Shown piece by piece: positions 48,576 to 60,061 of a stretch of 64,000 nt of DNA. The stretch covers positions 558,001-622,000 of the forward strand of contig JAKJHU010000068.1 of NCBI GenBank assembly GCA_022316685.1, given 5' to 3'. The position numbers and the translations under genes are program-made. How positions within the stretch are numbered: position 1 is the first letter of the stretch; each line of letters begins with the position of its first letter. The notes beneath the pieces were generated by a model that saw nothing but the letters and a program-made list of their open reading frames with translations, was not told where the DNA came from and did not search any database. This DNA comes from Progne subis subis (Eukaryota; Chordata; Aves; Passeriformes; Hirundinidae).

Positions 48576-48796
48576 CCCTCTCTTTTGGGTGGTGAAACTT
48601 CTCCCAACATTGGTCTGTGCCAGCTCACGGTCCATCTCATTCATGTATGCCTTGAGACTGCCCACGAGCTCCCCAGGAGACACCTTCTGCTCCTGCCTTT
48701 GATTCTCAGCATCCAGGTCTTCATCATCCTCATCTGAGAAATCAAACTCCTCCTCTTCATCCAGATCATCAGAATCCAGCTCCTCCGAGTCTGCCC
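48576..48796 (-). pseudogene. ECD: ECD acidic exon
   Basis: This 221-base exon between ACCCAG and GTGAGT is highly acidic (DSEELDSDDLDEEEEFDFSD), then reads SLKAYMNEMDRELAQTNVG and SFTTQKRG, matching the ECD acidic region. Its frame is continuous with both neighbouring exons. Confidence 0.92.
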
Positions 48797-48873
48797 CTGG
48801 GTATTATTTTGTGTCAGTACAGCAGCAAAGAAATCAGTGCAGGGATTTGTTTCAAATAAAGAAGCAATCTCAC

Positions 48874-48941
48874 CTAAAATTCTGTCCAGTGCTTTCGTAA
48901 AAGAATCCACATCAAAGGTAACATGGGATTCATCAGGTGAC
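48874..48941 (-). pseudogene. ECD: ECD short exon
   Basis: The 68-base exon after GTTTCAG reads SPDESHVTFDVDSFTKALDR then IL, equivalent to the mammalian ITFDADSF...ILG segment. The donor is TTTTAG then GTGAGA. It is intact. Confidence 0.9.
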
Positions 48942-49570
48942 CTGAAACACAAAAATATTTTTAAATAAATAAAGCTTTTATGCTTGCATAAGCCTGACAC
49001 AGGGACAAGCCATATTGATTTCTCTCAAGCCAGGATTGAAGCTGGGACATTTGAACTTAGAAGTCCTCAGAAGTTTGAAGCCTGCATGGATTAGACTTGA
49101 AACAGAGAGTGGAAGAATTCTTGGCATAAAAGAGAAAAATTTTGAAGACCACAAAATCAGGCTGAATGACAGAGAGCAGCTCAGCTTGCAGCACTTGAAC
49201 CTACACCAGTGTCAGAGTGGTACCAAGCTGATTTAAAAGCTAGTACATATTCACTGCTGTAGGTTTGCTTCAGGCCCCTGCTCAGCAAAGCACCTTCAAA
49301 CTTCTGATTCTCTGCATCACAGAATCAACCACAGGGCTGCAGCAGAAGTGCAAGCATTCTATAACTTCAAACTAAGAGATACCATTCTAGTCACTGAGAA
49401 TCCTTTGGCCACTAAGTGGAAGAAGAAAGGCTTACTCAACCGGGAGAGCCAATCCAGTATTTAGTCTTAATGAAGGCTGGACTGGCTCTCCCTGCACAGC
49501 TGTCAACATTCCCCCTCTTCCCCCACAAATAATCATCTGTAAGAGGAATAATCCCCTACATCCAGCTCAC

Positions 49571-49678
49571 CATCCTCTGGAGGAAGACAAGCTGCTTCTC
49601 TCTTAAATTCCTTCAAATCAATGGATGTTGATTTGTAGTAGTGTCAGGATTTCATCACCTGGGCTCACTTCAACAGAG
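49571..49678 (-). pseudogene. ECD: ECD exon with frameshift
   Basis: After TTCTAG it reads SVEVSPGDEILTLLQ in one frame. Homology then continues as STSIDLKEFKREAACLPPED one base later. The junction CTACAAATCAACA near 49630 carries one extra base. The unshifted frame meets TGA and TAA within ten codons. The exon ends at a GTGAGC donor, earlier than the mammalian reading would suggest. Confidence 0.85.
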
Positions 49679-49684
49679 CTAGAA

Positions 49685-50555
49685 GGAAAAAAAAAAATCA
49701 ACTTACTGAAATGTATTCAATGGGATCACATGATCTGCATTCAGGTTTTCACTGGAATTCTTCATTTTTCCTTCTATGCAAACACATCAAAAAGGAAATG
49801 AATCTGGGGGAAGTACCAAAGGACACAGTCAGTCCCTACTATTCCCAGCTGATGGCTCCAAAGCCCATTTGTCATGGCTCTTTTTCTTTATATTTATTCT
49901 GCCTTGGTAAATATTAAGATTGCCAGATCTCAAACAGCACAGACTGGAAACTCAAAAAACTAGCAGTCGAGATATTATGAGCTGGCAAAGCCTAAAATAT
50001 TTTTGTAGTGATTTGTTTTTTGGATTTGATCTTTTGGAGAAATCTACAGCTTTGTAGATTTGTAAAGGAGACAGATTACTCTGTGCTTATTATTCACTGG
50101 TACTGCTTTTAAATGAAACTTTTATGCACTTTCTACAGTCAACCAAGCAAATAATGCTTTTCAGTCACCTCTTAACCCACTTGGAAGAGCTCAGCATTTC
50201 ACAAAACTGAGATAAAGAGTTACTCAAGCGAGAATTTCTCTTAGTGGAGTATTCTAGAGGAATTAGTACTTGTATGTCCTGGCCACAGCAACCATGTTAA
50301 ATGTACAATGGAGAAAAGAGTTCAGGTTTTTTGTACAAAGGATTTTAAAGGTAAGTTAAAGGATTTGTAGGCACAGTGTAGGACACTCATGAATTTCAAG
50401 TAGCTCTGACCTTTCTGGCACAGGGCAACAGATTGCTGGAAGTGATCTTCTGCCATATGCAACAGTTCCGGGTATTTTGTAGATCCTTCTATTTCTCGCT
50501 ATTTAATGCAAGTCACTGGCATGAATCCAAACAATTCTCCCTTCCTTTGCACATT
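49685..50555. other. Upstream of the ECD fragment, no exon found
   Basis: No further ECD exon and no other gene is recognised on either strand. Confidence 0.5.
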
Positions 50556-50557
50556 TA

Positions 50558-50852
50558 GGCAGACCACACATGATAAATGCTGTGATTAGGTTTATCTCCA
50601 CACCACCAAGAAATCCAAAGCAGGAAGTGAGTGAGGCATCACCTCAGCAGACCCTCCCCTGCTCAGCCGATTCAGAGACAACTTCTAAGGGTAGGAAGAG
50701 GGGGGAAACTCTGAGTAGGCTGGACATGAGCAAGACATGGAAAAAGAAAGATTTTGCTCTGTCTAGGTAAGAAAATTTCCAGTGCCTCACACGCCTTTTG
50801 CTAAGGTCACAGGAAGGATGGCAGAGTGAAACCACAGTTTAGGAAAAACCAG
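50558..50852 (+). repeat. Inverted duplicate, copy A
   Basis: The reverse complement recurs at 60960-61290 with roughly 95% identity, apart from a ~12-base insertion in the latter. Shared blocks include 'gtgattaggtttatctccac', 'cctcagcagaccctcccctg' and 'acacgccttttgctaagg'. No coding signature. Confidence 0.9.
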
Positions 50853-50955
50853 ACCTGGCCTTCCCATCCCTCACCCAATGCTTGGAGGGACCCCTCAGCC
50901 AGTCTGCCCCTCACTCAGCTGGCAGCCAGGGAGCCAAGAGCCTGGGACAGCAGCA

Positions 50956-51024
50956 GGGACACAGCTGTGGGGACAGCCAGGGACACAGCTGTGGGGACAG
51001 CCAGGGACACAGGTGTGGGGCCAG
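50956..51024 (+). repeat. 24-bp tandem repeat, ~2.9 copies
   Basis: The unit begins GGGACACAGCTGTGGGGACA and ends GCCA. The last copy is diverged. Confidence 0.9.
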
Positions 51025-51734
51025 GCTGCAGCAGGAGAACTGCACAGGCTTGGGGGCACCTGGGGCTGTTGGTTCCAGCCACTGATGGGGCTGAGCAGAG
51101 CACGAGGCCTCTTCCAGACATCGGGAAACAGCCACACACCTGACAGCCCTGTCCTTGTGAGGTGAACACTGTCCCTTCCCTAGAGGCCACAGGGATTCGC
51201 CTCCATGCACTCACCCGGGAATCTTCGGAGGATCCTTTTGTGTATATTCCCGGCTGCTGATCTGTCCTCCAGGAGCTCTTTCCCAACCCCATGAACGGAG
51301 CAGAATTCACTCTCCTCCAGCTCACAGCCGGCATCTCGCTGCTGGGAACAAACAGCCCCTTGCTCCCGACACATCAGGAGTGCTGAAAAAGCCTTTCGGA
51401 GATCGGCCTCGGGAACAGCTTCACACCCGCGGTGATGGCACACGGCAAGGGACATGAGGAGAGGTCACTGCTGGTCCCGGCGCTGCGGGACACCGAGGCT
51501 CAGGAAGGCGCTGCCAGCTCAGTCCCGCCCCGGCCCCGCTCCGCGGACGCTGCGGCAGCACCTGCGGACACAAGCGCAGCGTCCGGGAGCTCTGCACTGC
51601 CCTCGCTCTCCTCGGTGTCCCTGGGGCTGCCCTGCTCCGCCCTCGGTACGCAGACGGGTGAACGGAGTCGAAACCGGCAGTGCCAGCTCATGTTCCCTGT
51701 CCTTTCCCCGTTTTTTAGTGGATTAAACCAAGGG
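51025..51734. other. GC-rich spacer, no gene recognised
   Basis: CpG-rich at 51410-51660 with overlapping open frames on both strands that are low in sequence complexity. No family is recognised. Confidence 0.4.
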
Positions 51735-52270
51735 TGAACTCCCTTTTGTCACCATTTCAAAGTCTCGAATCAAGGGAGAAAATGGGAGAGGGAGAGGTTC
51801 CGTGTCGATTTAGACCCCTAAATTATGAATAAGAATGGTCTCCCCTCAATTTAATACCTAAAAAAAAAAAAAAAAAAAAAAAAAAGTGAATCAAGGGGAA
51901 TTTTTTCTCAACTTAGCCCTCCTAAAACAAGGGGAAATGCATTTTCCTCCTCAATTTCCCTCAAGAAAGACCATTCTGGGAGGCATTTGGACATCTTTTT
52001 ACTCTATGAAGGCCCCTTCGAATGTAGGGTCCCCCTCTATGGAACTCTTACCATGGCACATTATGAGGTTCCTCTCAAGGGAAGTCCTTTAAAACCAGGG
52101 ACAGCGGTGTTTGCCCTCAAGTTTGAACCTTAAGATGATGAAAATGGCGTGGTTTCCCTCAATTCAAATCCACCAAATGTCACTATAAAAGTATTATCCT
52201 TCCATTTAAACTTGAAAATCATGGGAAACGGTTTCCCAGTCAACTGAAATAAACTGGTTATAAACTTCTA
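51735..52270. repeat. Degenerate ~45-bp repeat, island 3
   Basis: Irregular copies of 'ctcaattta...' alternate with 'aa(t/c)aaggggaa' and 'atgatgaaaatgg' blocks. A 26-base poly-A sits inside (51860-51885). It lies directly upstream of the lectin gene region. Confidence 0.6.
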
Positions 52271-52479
52271 TAAAAAGTTATAAAGGTACCGCACCAGCAG
52301 TGGCTCCGTGTCACTTGAAAGAGCTGCACCTGTTGGATCCGTCAGGGCGTGACACAGGCAGTGCTGGGCCTGTTCGCCGGCACTCGGTGTCTCTGTTTTT
52401 GCAATCCTGGCGGATAAATTGAGTCCAAACCAGCAGCGACTTCCGCAGTGGCCCGGGGGAATGGGGGCTGTAGTCTGAT

Positions 52480-52990
52480 CTTATAGAGATCAGGGACCAA
52501 GCATCTTGGTCTTTTATTCTCACAATTTTCTGAGGGCTGAGGAGGGGTTTTTCTCTCGCAGTAGCTCATGCTGCGGCTCCTTGTCCTTTCCCCCGTGGGG
52601 AGCAGCCCCGTATGCCGGTTTCCCTTCGTCTGGAGACAAATCCCCACTGCCCCCAGCCCCTCCCCTGGGGGGTCAGGGCGAGTCCCCCCAGGAGCTGTCG
52701 GGCTGTGGCCGGGGCAGGAAGCTCCGGTCCCGCCGCCAGCTCACACCACACCGGGCCAGAGCCAGCGGGCAGAGATGCTTTGGCTTCCTGTCCCCTCCCC
52801 CGTGTCGCCAGCCCAGTGTCACCACCCCCGCGTCGCCAGCCTGTGCACCCTCGGCTCTGCTGTCCCATGGAGGACGAGGATGGCTACGTGGTCTTGGACC
52901 GACGGGGCCAGCGGGGGTCTGCGGGGAGCCCCCCAGCCGGGCAGGGTGCAGGTACTGGGGGGTCGTGTCTGCTGGGCCCCCGATTGTTGG
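52480..52990 (+). repeat. Lectin promoter/exon 1 duplication unit, copy A
   Basis: Matches 55240-55748 with a handful of differences (about 97% identical in the core). Covers sequence upstream of exon 1, exon 1 and its donor, and breaks off after 'tgctgggcccccgat'. Confidence 0.9.
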
Positions 52991-54528
52991 GAGAGAGGAA
53001 CTGGAGGGGGGCGGGTGCAGGCTGAAGCCACCCAGGAATCGCCATAAGCTGCCCAGGGTGGGGAAACTGAGGCACGGCTGGAGGGAGGTGGTCTGGGGGG
53101 CTATTCTTGATGCTGTGGTTGTCTGCTGTCCCAGCCTTCCAATCCGCGGCTCCAAAAGATGGAGCAGAGAGGGTTTTTGGGGTCGCCCAACTCCTCTTGC
53201 TCTGTGCAGGGAGGTCTCAGTGGGTTGCTTTGCCCCAGGACTTCCTGCCTTGGGCACTGGGGGTTCGGAGAGGCGACTGCTCCTGAGCCCTCTCTTTTTC
53301 CTATGTCCCTTACCCAGCAGCAGGATCTGGCTTTCAAGGATCTCAGAAGGTCGCCGCAGCATCCCCCTGCTGTCCTCACCGCCTCCTTGAGGCCCTGATG
53401 GCCGCCCTGGCGCTGTCCCTTGTGCTCTGCAGTGAGTTTGCGGGGTGGCAGAGGGCTCCGGGCAGCGCTTCCCATCCCACCCCCGATTTCCCTGAGCGGG
53501 CTTGGTATCCCTCTCTCCCAGTCTCCTGGTGGGTGGCACAACGGTGGCAGCCCAAGGGGGCCGCAGGTTACCGGAACGCCTCGCTGGGAATGGGATGGGA
53601 TGGCATCGTCAGGGAGCTGCGGAGGATGCTGTGCCCGCCCCGAGGTAATACACCCCCCGGGACGCTCCTTAAAGCCTCCCCCCAATAAAGGGAGGCCGGA
53701 GATTCCCTCCGGTCCGCAGCGGTGCCTCAGCCTGCCGGGATCCGTCCGTGTGCCCGCAGAGAGCGAGGGATGCCGGCTCTGCGCCGTGGGCTGGATGCTG
53801 GTCAGGACCAAGTGCTACTGGGTTTCCGACGGGATGAACACTTGGAACAAGAGCCGGGAGGACTGTGGGAATCGGGAGTCCGCGCTGCTGATGCCGTGGG
53901 ATCAGGATGAGCTGGTGAAGGAAAATGATAGCGCTGGGGATGTGGGATGGACCTGAGGCTGCACCCGGGGGCCTGGTGGCACCGGAGGGGCTGGAGGCAC
54001 GCATGGAAGGGGGAGGGCTTTCCCAGAATCCTGGGTTCAGCCCCCACGCGGTGTCTAAGCACACACCCCCCCCCGGCCCCCCGCCCCGGGTGCCTGTGGC
54101 CAAGTGCGGGGAACACAGGTGGGGCTTCAGTTCCGGGATGAGGACAGAGCTTGTTTTGGGGTGACCAAAACAGCGTCATCACTTCTCTTTTCCCGGGCCA
54201 GGAATTCCTAAATGGAAGTCTGCAGAAACCCACACGGCACTTCTGGATCGGCCTCTCGGTGCCAGTGGCCGGGACGGGCTGGATGTGGGAGAACGGCTCC
54301 GACCTCGACCAGGACCGGTGAGCGCGGGGGGGAGCGCTGGGAGGGCACCCCATTGTCCCCGAGGGACTCCCGGGGGTGACACGGGCTCCTTCTGCCCCCC
54401 GCAGGTTCCAGCTGGACCTCGGGAAGCGACGTGGAGCTTGTGGAACGCTCAAGGGGAATAGGCTCGCCCCTCAGATCTGTGACATGAGGCTGCAGTGGAT
54501 CTGCCAGAAAGAATCTGCCGAGATCTGA
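52867..54528 (+). CDS. C-type lectin-like NK-type receptor (six exons, 236 codons)
   Basis: Exons: 52867-52951, 53324-53431, 53522-53644, 53760-53914, 54202-54317 and 54405-54528. All junctions have GT/AG and close in phase with no stop. It is a type II membrane protein. A short cytoplasmic tail starts MEDEDGYVVLD (Tyr7). A hydrophobic helix lies at about residues 53-70 (LMAALALSLVLCISWWVA), then a stalk with sequon NAS, and a C-type lectin-like domain at about 110-234. The domain has Cys110, 113, 124, 141, 208, 221 and 229, the FWIGL core (171-175), WMWENGS (184-190) and ICDM...WICQK. Calcium-binding EPN/QPD-type motifs are absent, as in the NKR-P1/CLEC2/B-NK group. DEDGYxxL is the hemITAM signature known from CLEC-2 and Dectin-1, suggesting Syk coupling (inference). 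The start is the ATG giving this conserved N-terminus; an in-frame ATG at 52612 would add an unlikely Pro-rich leader. Confidence 0.88.
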
Positions 54529-54677
54529 GCTTTCACTGCACCCCCAAACCAGCATTAATGCAGGAAAAATCCCAGCACCCGCGGATCCAGCAGCTCCCGC
54601 AGGGAAGGACAGAGCCGCAGCCGGTGAAAGTCTCCCCGAGGCGGGCAGTGTAGGGGAGAAATAGACCTAAAAAACCC

Positions 54678-54683
54678 AATAAA
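54678..54683 (+). terminator. Polyadenylation signal of the lectin gene
   Basis: AATAAA lies 150 bases after the lectin stop codon, in a suitable AT-rich context. Confidence 0.55.
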
Positions 54684-54689
54684 ACATAA

Positions 54690-55239
54690 AAATAACTGGG
54701 GGAATTGCACTTTTGGGGCGAGTATTGGGAAGAAGAGGGAGAAATGTGGCATTTTAGGGATTTCGAGACCGATGGTGCACAGTGTCCCTGCCCATGTCCC
54801 CTGTGCTCCCCACCGTGTCCCCCTCATATCGCCCCGTGTCCCTCACGTATCCCCCGTGTCGGGGGCAGTCTAGAGACGGCCCTGGGAGTCCAAGGCCAGC
54901 CACAGCGGTTTTGTCTTGGAGGCAATCCTCGGATATTCGCCGTTTTGGGAGGCGGAATCCCACCTTCGGTACCCGGAGCCTCTGAGCCCGTGCTGGCCTG
55001 TGCGGCGGACCAAAGCAGCTCAAGGACAATGAAACAGCGATTAATTAGCCTAATACACGGTTTCTAATTAGCAGGTAGGAGAAGTGAGGCCCCAGGGCTT
55101 CCCCCTGAGGTGGTGCCACACCACGCACAGGTCCCGGAAAGCCGGGCAGTGAGCTCTGCAAAATGATGTGTCCATTTTCAGATACATTTCGTGGATCGGT
55201 TCCCGAAGTTTTATGCCTCTCTCAGTGGCAATTCATTGA
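54690..55239. other. Spacer between lectin gene and its partial duplicate
   Basis: GC-rich, no exon recognised. Short open frames on both strands are not protein-like. Confidence 0.5.
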
Positions 55240-55748
55240 TTGTCATCTCTTAGAGATCAGGACGAACACTTTGATCTTTTATTTTTACCATTTTAGGGGG
55301 CTGAGGAGGGGTTTTTCTCTCGCAGTAGCTCATGCTGCGGCTCCTTGTCCTTTCCCCCGTGGGGAGCAGCCCCGTATGCCGGTTTCCCTTCGTCTGGAGA
55401 CAAATCCCCACTGCCCCCAGCCCCTCCCCGGGGGGTCAGGGCGAGTCCCCCCAGGAGCTGTCGGGCTGTGGCCGGGGCAGGAAGCTCCGGTCCCGCCGCC
55501 AGCTCACACCACACCGGGCCAGAGCCAGCGGGCAGAGATGCTTTGGCTTCCTGTCCCCTCCCCCGTGTCGCCAGCCCAGTGTCACCACCCCCGCGTCGCC
55601 AGCCTGTGCACCCTCGGCTCTGCTGTCCCATGGAGGACGAGGATGGCTACGTGGTCTTGGACTGACGGGGCCAGCGGGGGTCTGCGGGGAGCCCCCCAGC
55701 CGGGCAGGGTGCAGGTACTGGGGGGTCGTGTCTGCTGGGCCCCCGATC
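55240..55748 (+). repeat. Lectin promoter/exon 1 duplication unit, copy B
   Basis: See copy A at 52480-52990. Homology ends abruptly at the same intron position, after which the sequence is unrelated. Confidence 0.9.
55630..55714 (+). pseudogene. Duplicate lectin exon 1 with stop
   Basis: It encodes the same MEDEDGYVVLD start, but a C-to-T change turns the next codon into TGA (55663-55665). The donor is preserved. No downstream transmembrane or lectin exons follow within the window. It is a recent, dead partial copy. Confidence 0.88.
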
Positions 55749-58700
55749 GTGGGTGTGCGACCCTGAGGCTGGGTGGGGGTCACAAAGGGCCCTGGAAGAG
55801 TCCAGGGGTGTCACTGTGGCGGTTGGGGGCCCTAGGAGGATTTGGAGGGGAGGTCCCAGAGGTCACTGGGCGGATGAGGACATGGCTGGGGACCCTGTGG
55901 ACAGCAAACGGGGAGTACAATCCAAGGGAACCGAGGGGGTGTATCGGCACCTCCACAGGAGTTACAACAGGTCGGGAAGGTCACAACTGCACGTCGCTGC
56001 TCCCCGGATGGGATTTGGGCACTTGGCACATCACGGAACCCATCCCAGGGTGATTCCCTTCCATGCATCCAGTGAGGGGGAAGGAGTACAAGGTGAGGCA
56101 GCGAACGTAGGAATCCAGGCACGGAGGGGGCAAGTCACTGGAGGTTTTGCCGCTGGTAAACCAGGGGAGAGAAGGGGAGGTGTCCTGCAGCTGACCCAGA
56201 GGCTGGGGCAGAATCCCTCTCCTCCGATGGACTTGCTTCATTAAATCATCATCATCATCGTAATAATATTAACACCCCCTCTCCATCTCAAAAGCACCTC
56301 CCTCCAACCCAAAGTCACCCCCTCCAGGGCTCAGCCCCTCTCCCTAGGCACTCCCAGACAGTCCCAGGGGGTCCTGGGGTGGTCTCTGGGCAGGTTCCCT
56401 GGGGGCCCTGGGGGTGTCCCCATGGGACCCTCTCTAGTTCCCCCCCGGAAATTCCAGGACCACTCAGGACTCCCCTTGGACCTCTCAGGACCTCCGACAC
56501 CTTTGGGACCCCCATGGTACTCACCCTGGACCCCTCCAGGGACATCCTGGAATTTTCCAGGACTCTCCCAGGAAGCCCAGGAACTGTTTGAAGATTGCTC
56601 CCAGACAAAAACAGTGACAGCTCTGGCTGACTTTGGCCTCCCAGGGGTCATCTCAGGCTGCCCCCAAGGGTGACATCCTTGAGTGACACCCTTCCCACCC
56701 TTTGGAAAAGAGCCATCCTTCACAGACAGGCCTCCCTGGCTGAAAGTGGGATTCAGCTGAAGCAAGGCCAAGGAAGAAACAGGGGTTTGTTCCATTCAGA
56801 AAATAGTTGTAATTCCCCCTTCCATTTCTTTGTTGAAGGAGGAAAAAGCTGTCCTTCTTTTCAAACTCGACTGCTTTCAGATTCAACTTTTGCATTGGAA
56901 CAGGAACCCATTGGTCCTGCTGGATTGGTCTCTGTGTCAGTTTTTCTCTCATAAATATGTAAACTGTAATACCAATGCACAGGGTAATGCCAACCCTCCA
57001 CAGGATCTTGGAGCACTGCAAAAACATGAATCAGTTGGATTTTTCTCTCTCCAGCCCCCTTCCAAGCAATCCTTTAAAGCAGGCGTGAGAGTTCTCTTTC
57101 AGAATGGGCAATGTTGGCCACGTGATGTTTGGCCTCTCCTGGGAAAGGTACCTCCCTTCTCTGGGAGAGCAGTCACTTTGGCACAGTCTCAACATTAATC
57201 CTGCCACTTGTGAGGAGAAGCCAAGTTACTCTGATATTTTTAAAATTCATCTGGATAGTGGGAAAACCAGTTTCTGCCTGGGCTGTGTGATAGACCAAAG
57301 AAAAATGGAAATGGGTTCAGGGCCAGCCTGCATTTTCTCTGGTGCCACCATTCTCCCCTCACTCAAATGGCTCCTCTCCCTCCCCTGGTGTGGCTTTTCC
57401 TCTCCACCCAGATACTCATAGCAAGATATTCCCTTCTACCCATGCTTTTAGCCATATTAAACAAACTGAGCTCTTTGTTTCCTTGCATGTTGTGTGAAGG
57501 TGTGCTTGAAGATTAGCGAAGCTCACAGTGATGCATCCAAAGATACTCTTTTCAGGGCCAAAGGAACAAACAAGGTTTCCTCTCACCCCCTCGAGAGCAA
57601 GATGTTACCTAGAATAAATAAATATGGGTTATAAGGCTATTTTCAAAAGAGCAACCTTCTCCTTGAAGGCTGGGGTCACTGGTGTTTGCAGAGGTTTTTA
57701 TAATGGGAAAACACAGGTCCTTTGGGCTTCTCTTGAGTAGATGCTTTCTGTCTTGGCAAGCATGTGGGAAGAAGACCTACTTCATGAGACTGGTACTGGG
57801 TTACTAACAGACTTGTCTGTTCCTTTCTCTGCTAAAAAGAGCATCTGATGTCTAGGCATGGTTCTAAAAGCCATCCCACGAGAGCAGTTTGCTTGAGATA
57901 AAAGCACTGTCTGCTGGCTTACATCAGGTGTCATCTTCGGTAAGGAGACAGCTCGGATGGCACAGTGACAGCAGACAAAGAGTCACCTCCGGTAACGCTG
58001 CAAACTACCAATGCCGGGAGCTGATATCTGCTTCAAAAGAGTGTAGAGACAAAAGTGAGGGAGGTTAAGAGCAAAAGTTTAAAATGCAGCCCCAGAATCT
58101 GTCTAAAGTACTTCCCAGATTTATAAATTCTAAAGCTAGGATGTGTTCTGTAGAGATTCTGTAGAAATGGCTTAATGTGGACATTAGCTCCTGCTGCCAT
58201 CTCCCAGGAGAGGGGCAGTTTCTCCAGGCACTGCATCCTGCGGGTGGCAGAGGCAGCATTCCATGGCACAGTGCACTGCAGTTGTTCCAGGTGTTAATTT
58301 TTGGGAAATGACCAAATACTGCTGGGGTATCTGTTGAGTTCACACTTACAGGCAGCTAGAGCACCCCCCTGTGTGTTTGCCCTCAAAACACAGCCCCAGC
58401 TGAAGTTTGGCTGTCGGCTACACTGAGAACTACTGATGTGAAAAGTTTTCCCTTCCTTTTGCTGCTGCCCATTGCTGCCTTTTCCTCTCAGCAACTATTC
58501 TACAACATAATTGCTTCAAAATGTTCCTTTACATAATCTAAATGCCTTGTGGTGTTTGTCAGGTTTGCTCTGGATGTCTAAAAACCACAAGGTTTTACAG
58601 CCTTGTGCTTGTACAAAGCTGGTCCCAAACAATATTCTGCTTACTGTATTTATTTCATGAGGTGAAAATTAATGCCAGGGGACACAGAGACCCTTAACCT

Positions 58701-59027
58701 CTTAAAACTCTCCTGAACACCTGGACAGTCTGGCTGTTGGCATTCTTCCCACAGTTAAATTTTATGGAATAACCTCAGGAGTCAGCATCCCTCAAATCCT
58801 TCTCCTGCCAATAAAATGTTTTGGGGATCCTTGTGGAGTTAAGTGGTTGTCAGCCCTAGGTGTGGCCAGTGAAGGTGGTGAGGGGTCCCACCTGATCCAC
58901 CCAGAACAGAGCAGATTTCAATCCACGGATTAGTAGAACAAACAGACTGGATAATGCTATGATGGCCAGTAGTTCCTGCCTTGTATTTTGCACAGAAAAA
59001 AACCCAAAAACCTCTCCTCAAAAGGTA
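55749..59027. other. GC-rich then AT-rich spacer, no gene recognised
   Basis: The stretch 56315-56650 is dominated by imperfect CAGGA/GGGACCC-type short repeats that mimic proline- or glycine-rich protein in several frames. A short (ATC)n run lies near 56238-56260. From 56.7 to 59.0 kb there is ordinary-looking intergenic or intronic DNA with no exon I can support. Confidence 0.4.
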
Positions 59028-59425
59028 TCACAGAATGATTTGGGTTAGAATGAACCTTAAGGATTGTCTTATCCCCACTGCCTGCCATTGGCAGGGGCAC
59101 CTTTCACTATCCCAGGCTGCTCCAAGCCCCGTCCAACCTGGCCTTGGGCATTTCCAGGGGTCCAGGGGCAGCCACAGCTTCTCTGGGCAATGGGTGCCAG
59201 GGCCTCCCCACCCTCCCAGGGAACAACTTCTTCCTAATATCCAATCTAACCCTGTGCTTTGTCAGTGTGAAGCCATTCCCCCTTGTCCCAAGTCCCTCTC
59301 CAGCTTGCCTGGAGCGCGTTTAGGCCCTGGTAGGGGCTCTGAGGTCTTATCTCCCCCGGGCCTTCTCTTCTGCAGATGCACACCCTGAGCTCTCCCAGGC
59401 TGGATCCAGCTCCAGATAATTAATA
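59028..59425 (-). mobile_element. CR1 LINE 3' end
   Basis: The plus strand runs 'tcacagaatgatttgggtta', 'ccttaaggattgtc', 'ccattggcaggggcacc', 'ccaggctgctccaagccc', 'gtccaacctggccttgggca' and 'ttcttcctaatatccaat', the reverse complement of the avian CR1 3' region including its terminal part. Confidence 0.93.
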
Positions 59426-59559
59426 ACCAGGGCGGGACTACAAACTTTTTTGTCGTTGCTGTTTGCTTGTGGTTTTTGTTTGTGGGGATTTTGGCTTTGG
59501 TTTTTTTTTTTTTTGGTATTTTAACAAAAAGCACCTCCGTCGTTAAGGTTTTACCGACT

Positions 59560-60060
59560 CCTTCCAGGCGAGGGCGCTGCTTTCCCGCCGCCGCTCCGCC
59601 CTGAGGGGGCGCGGCTTTCCCGCCCCTCCTCCGCCTCTAGGGGGCGCTGCTCTCCCGCCGCAGCCCCGCCCCGAGGGGCGTGGATTCCCCGCCCTGGGGC
59701 GGGGCCAGCAGGGAGGGGCAGGCTGGGGGCGGGGCTCGGCCGCGCCGGGACCCCGCGGGGAGCGGGAGGAGGAGGCGGAGGACGCGGAGGAGGTGGGAAA
59801 AAAGGAAGGGAAAAAAGGAAGGGAGGAAGGAACGAAAGGGCTGGCGGCGGCAGGAGCGATGGTGAGCCGGGAGTGCGAACTGGTGTAGGGCGGAGAGAGA
59901 GGTGTCCCGGCGCGGCCTGTGAGGCGGCGAGGCCCGGGCCTCGTCCGGCGGGAGCCGGGTGCGGGTTGAGGGGTCCCGGACGGGCCTCAGGGGATACATG
60001 GCCGAGCTCGGCCGCCGGCAGGGTGCGAGGGTGGGTGGTCAGGCCCTCTCTTCGGCCCCC
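59560..60060 (+). promoter_or_regulatory. CpG-island promoter
   Basis: Very CpG-dense sequence with repeated 'gggggcg(c/t)gg' boxes (GC boxes) and GAGGAGG runs, ending in a strong donor at 59862. Orientation plus is inferred from the donor and the ATG before it. Confidence 0.65.
59859..59861 (+). CDS. Possible start codon at end of first exon (gene unknown)
   Basis: GCGATG is immediately followed by GTGAGC, so the coding part of this first exon would be a single codon. That architecture is common in ribosomal and other housekeeping genes. No second exon could be identified in the remaining 4 kb, so neither the gene nor whether it is complete is known. Confidence 0.3.
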
Positions 60061-60061
60061 A

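Noticed and set aside
52506..53539. Long open frames of ~290 codons on both strands over the lectin 5' region
   Set aside because: GC-rich shadows. The real coding exons use other frames and have splice-consistent phases.
56315..56650. Collagen-like glycine/proline frames
   Set aside because: Gly is not kept at every third position in any frame. The pattern comes from short GC-rich DNA repeats.
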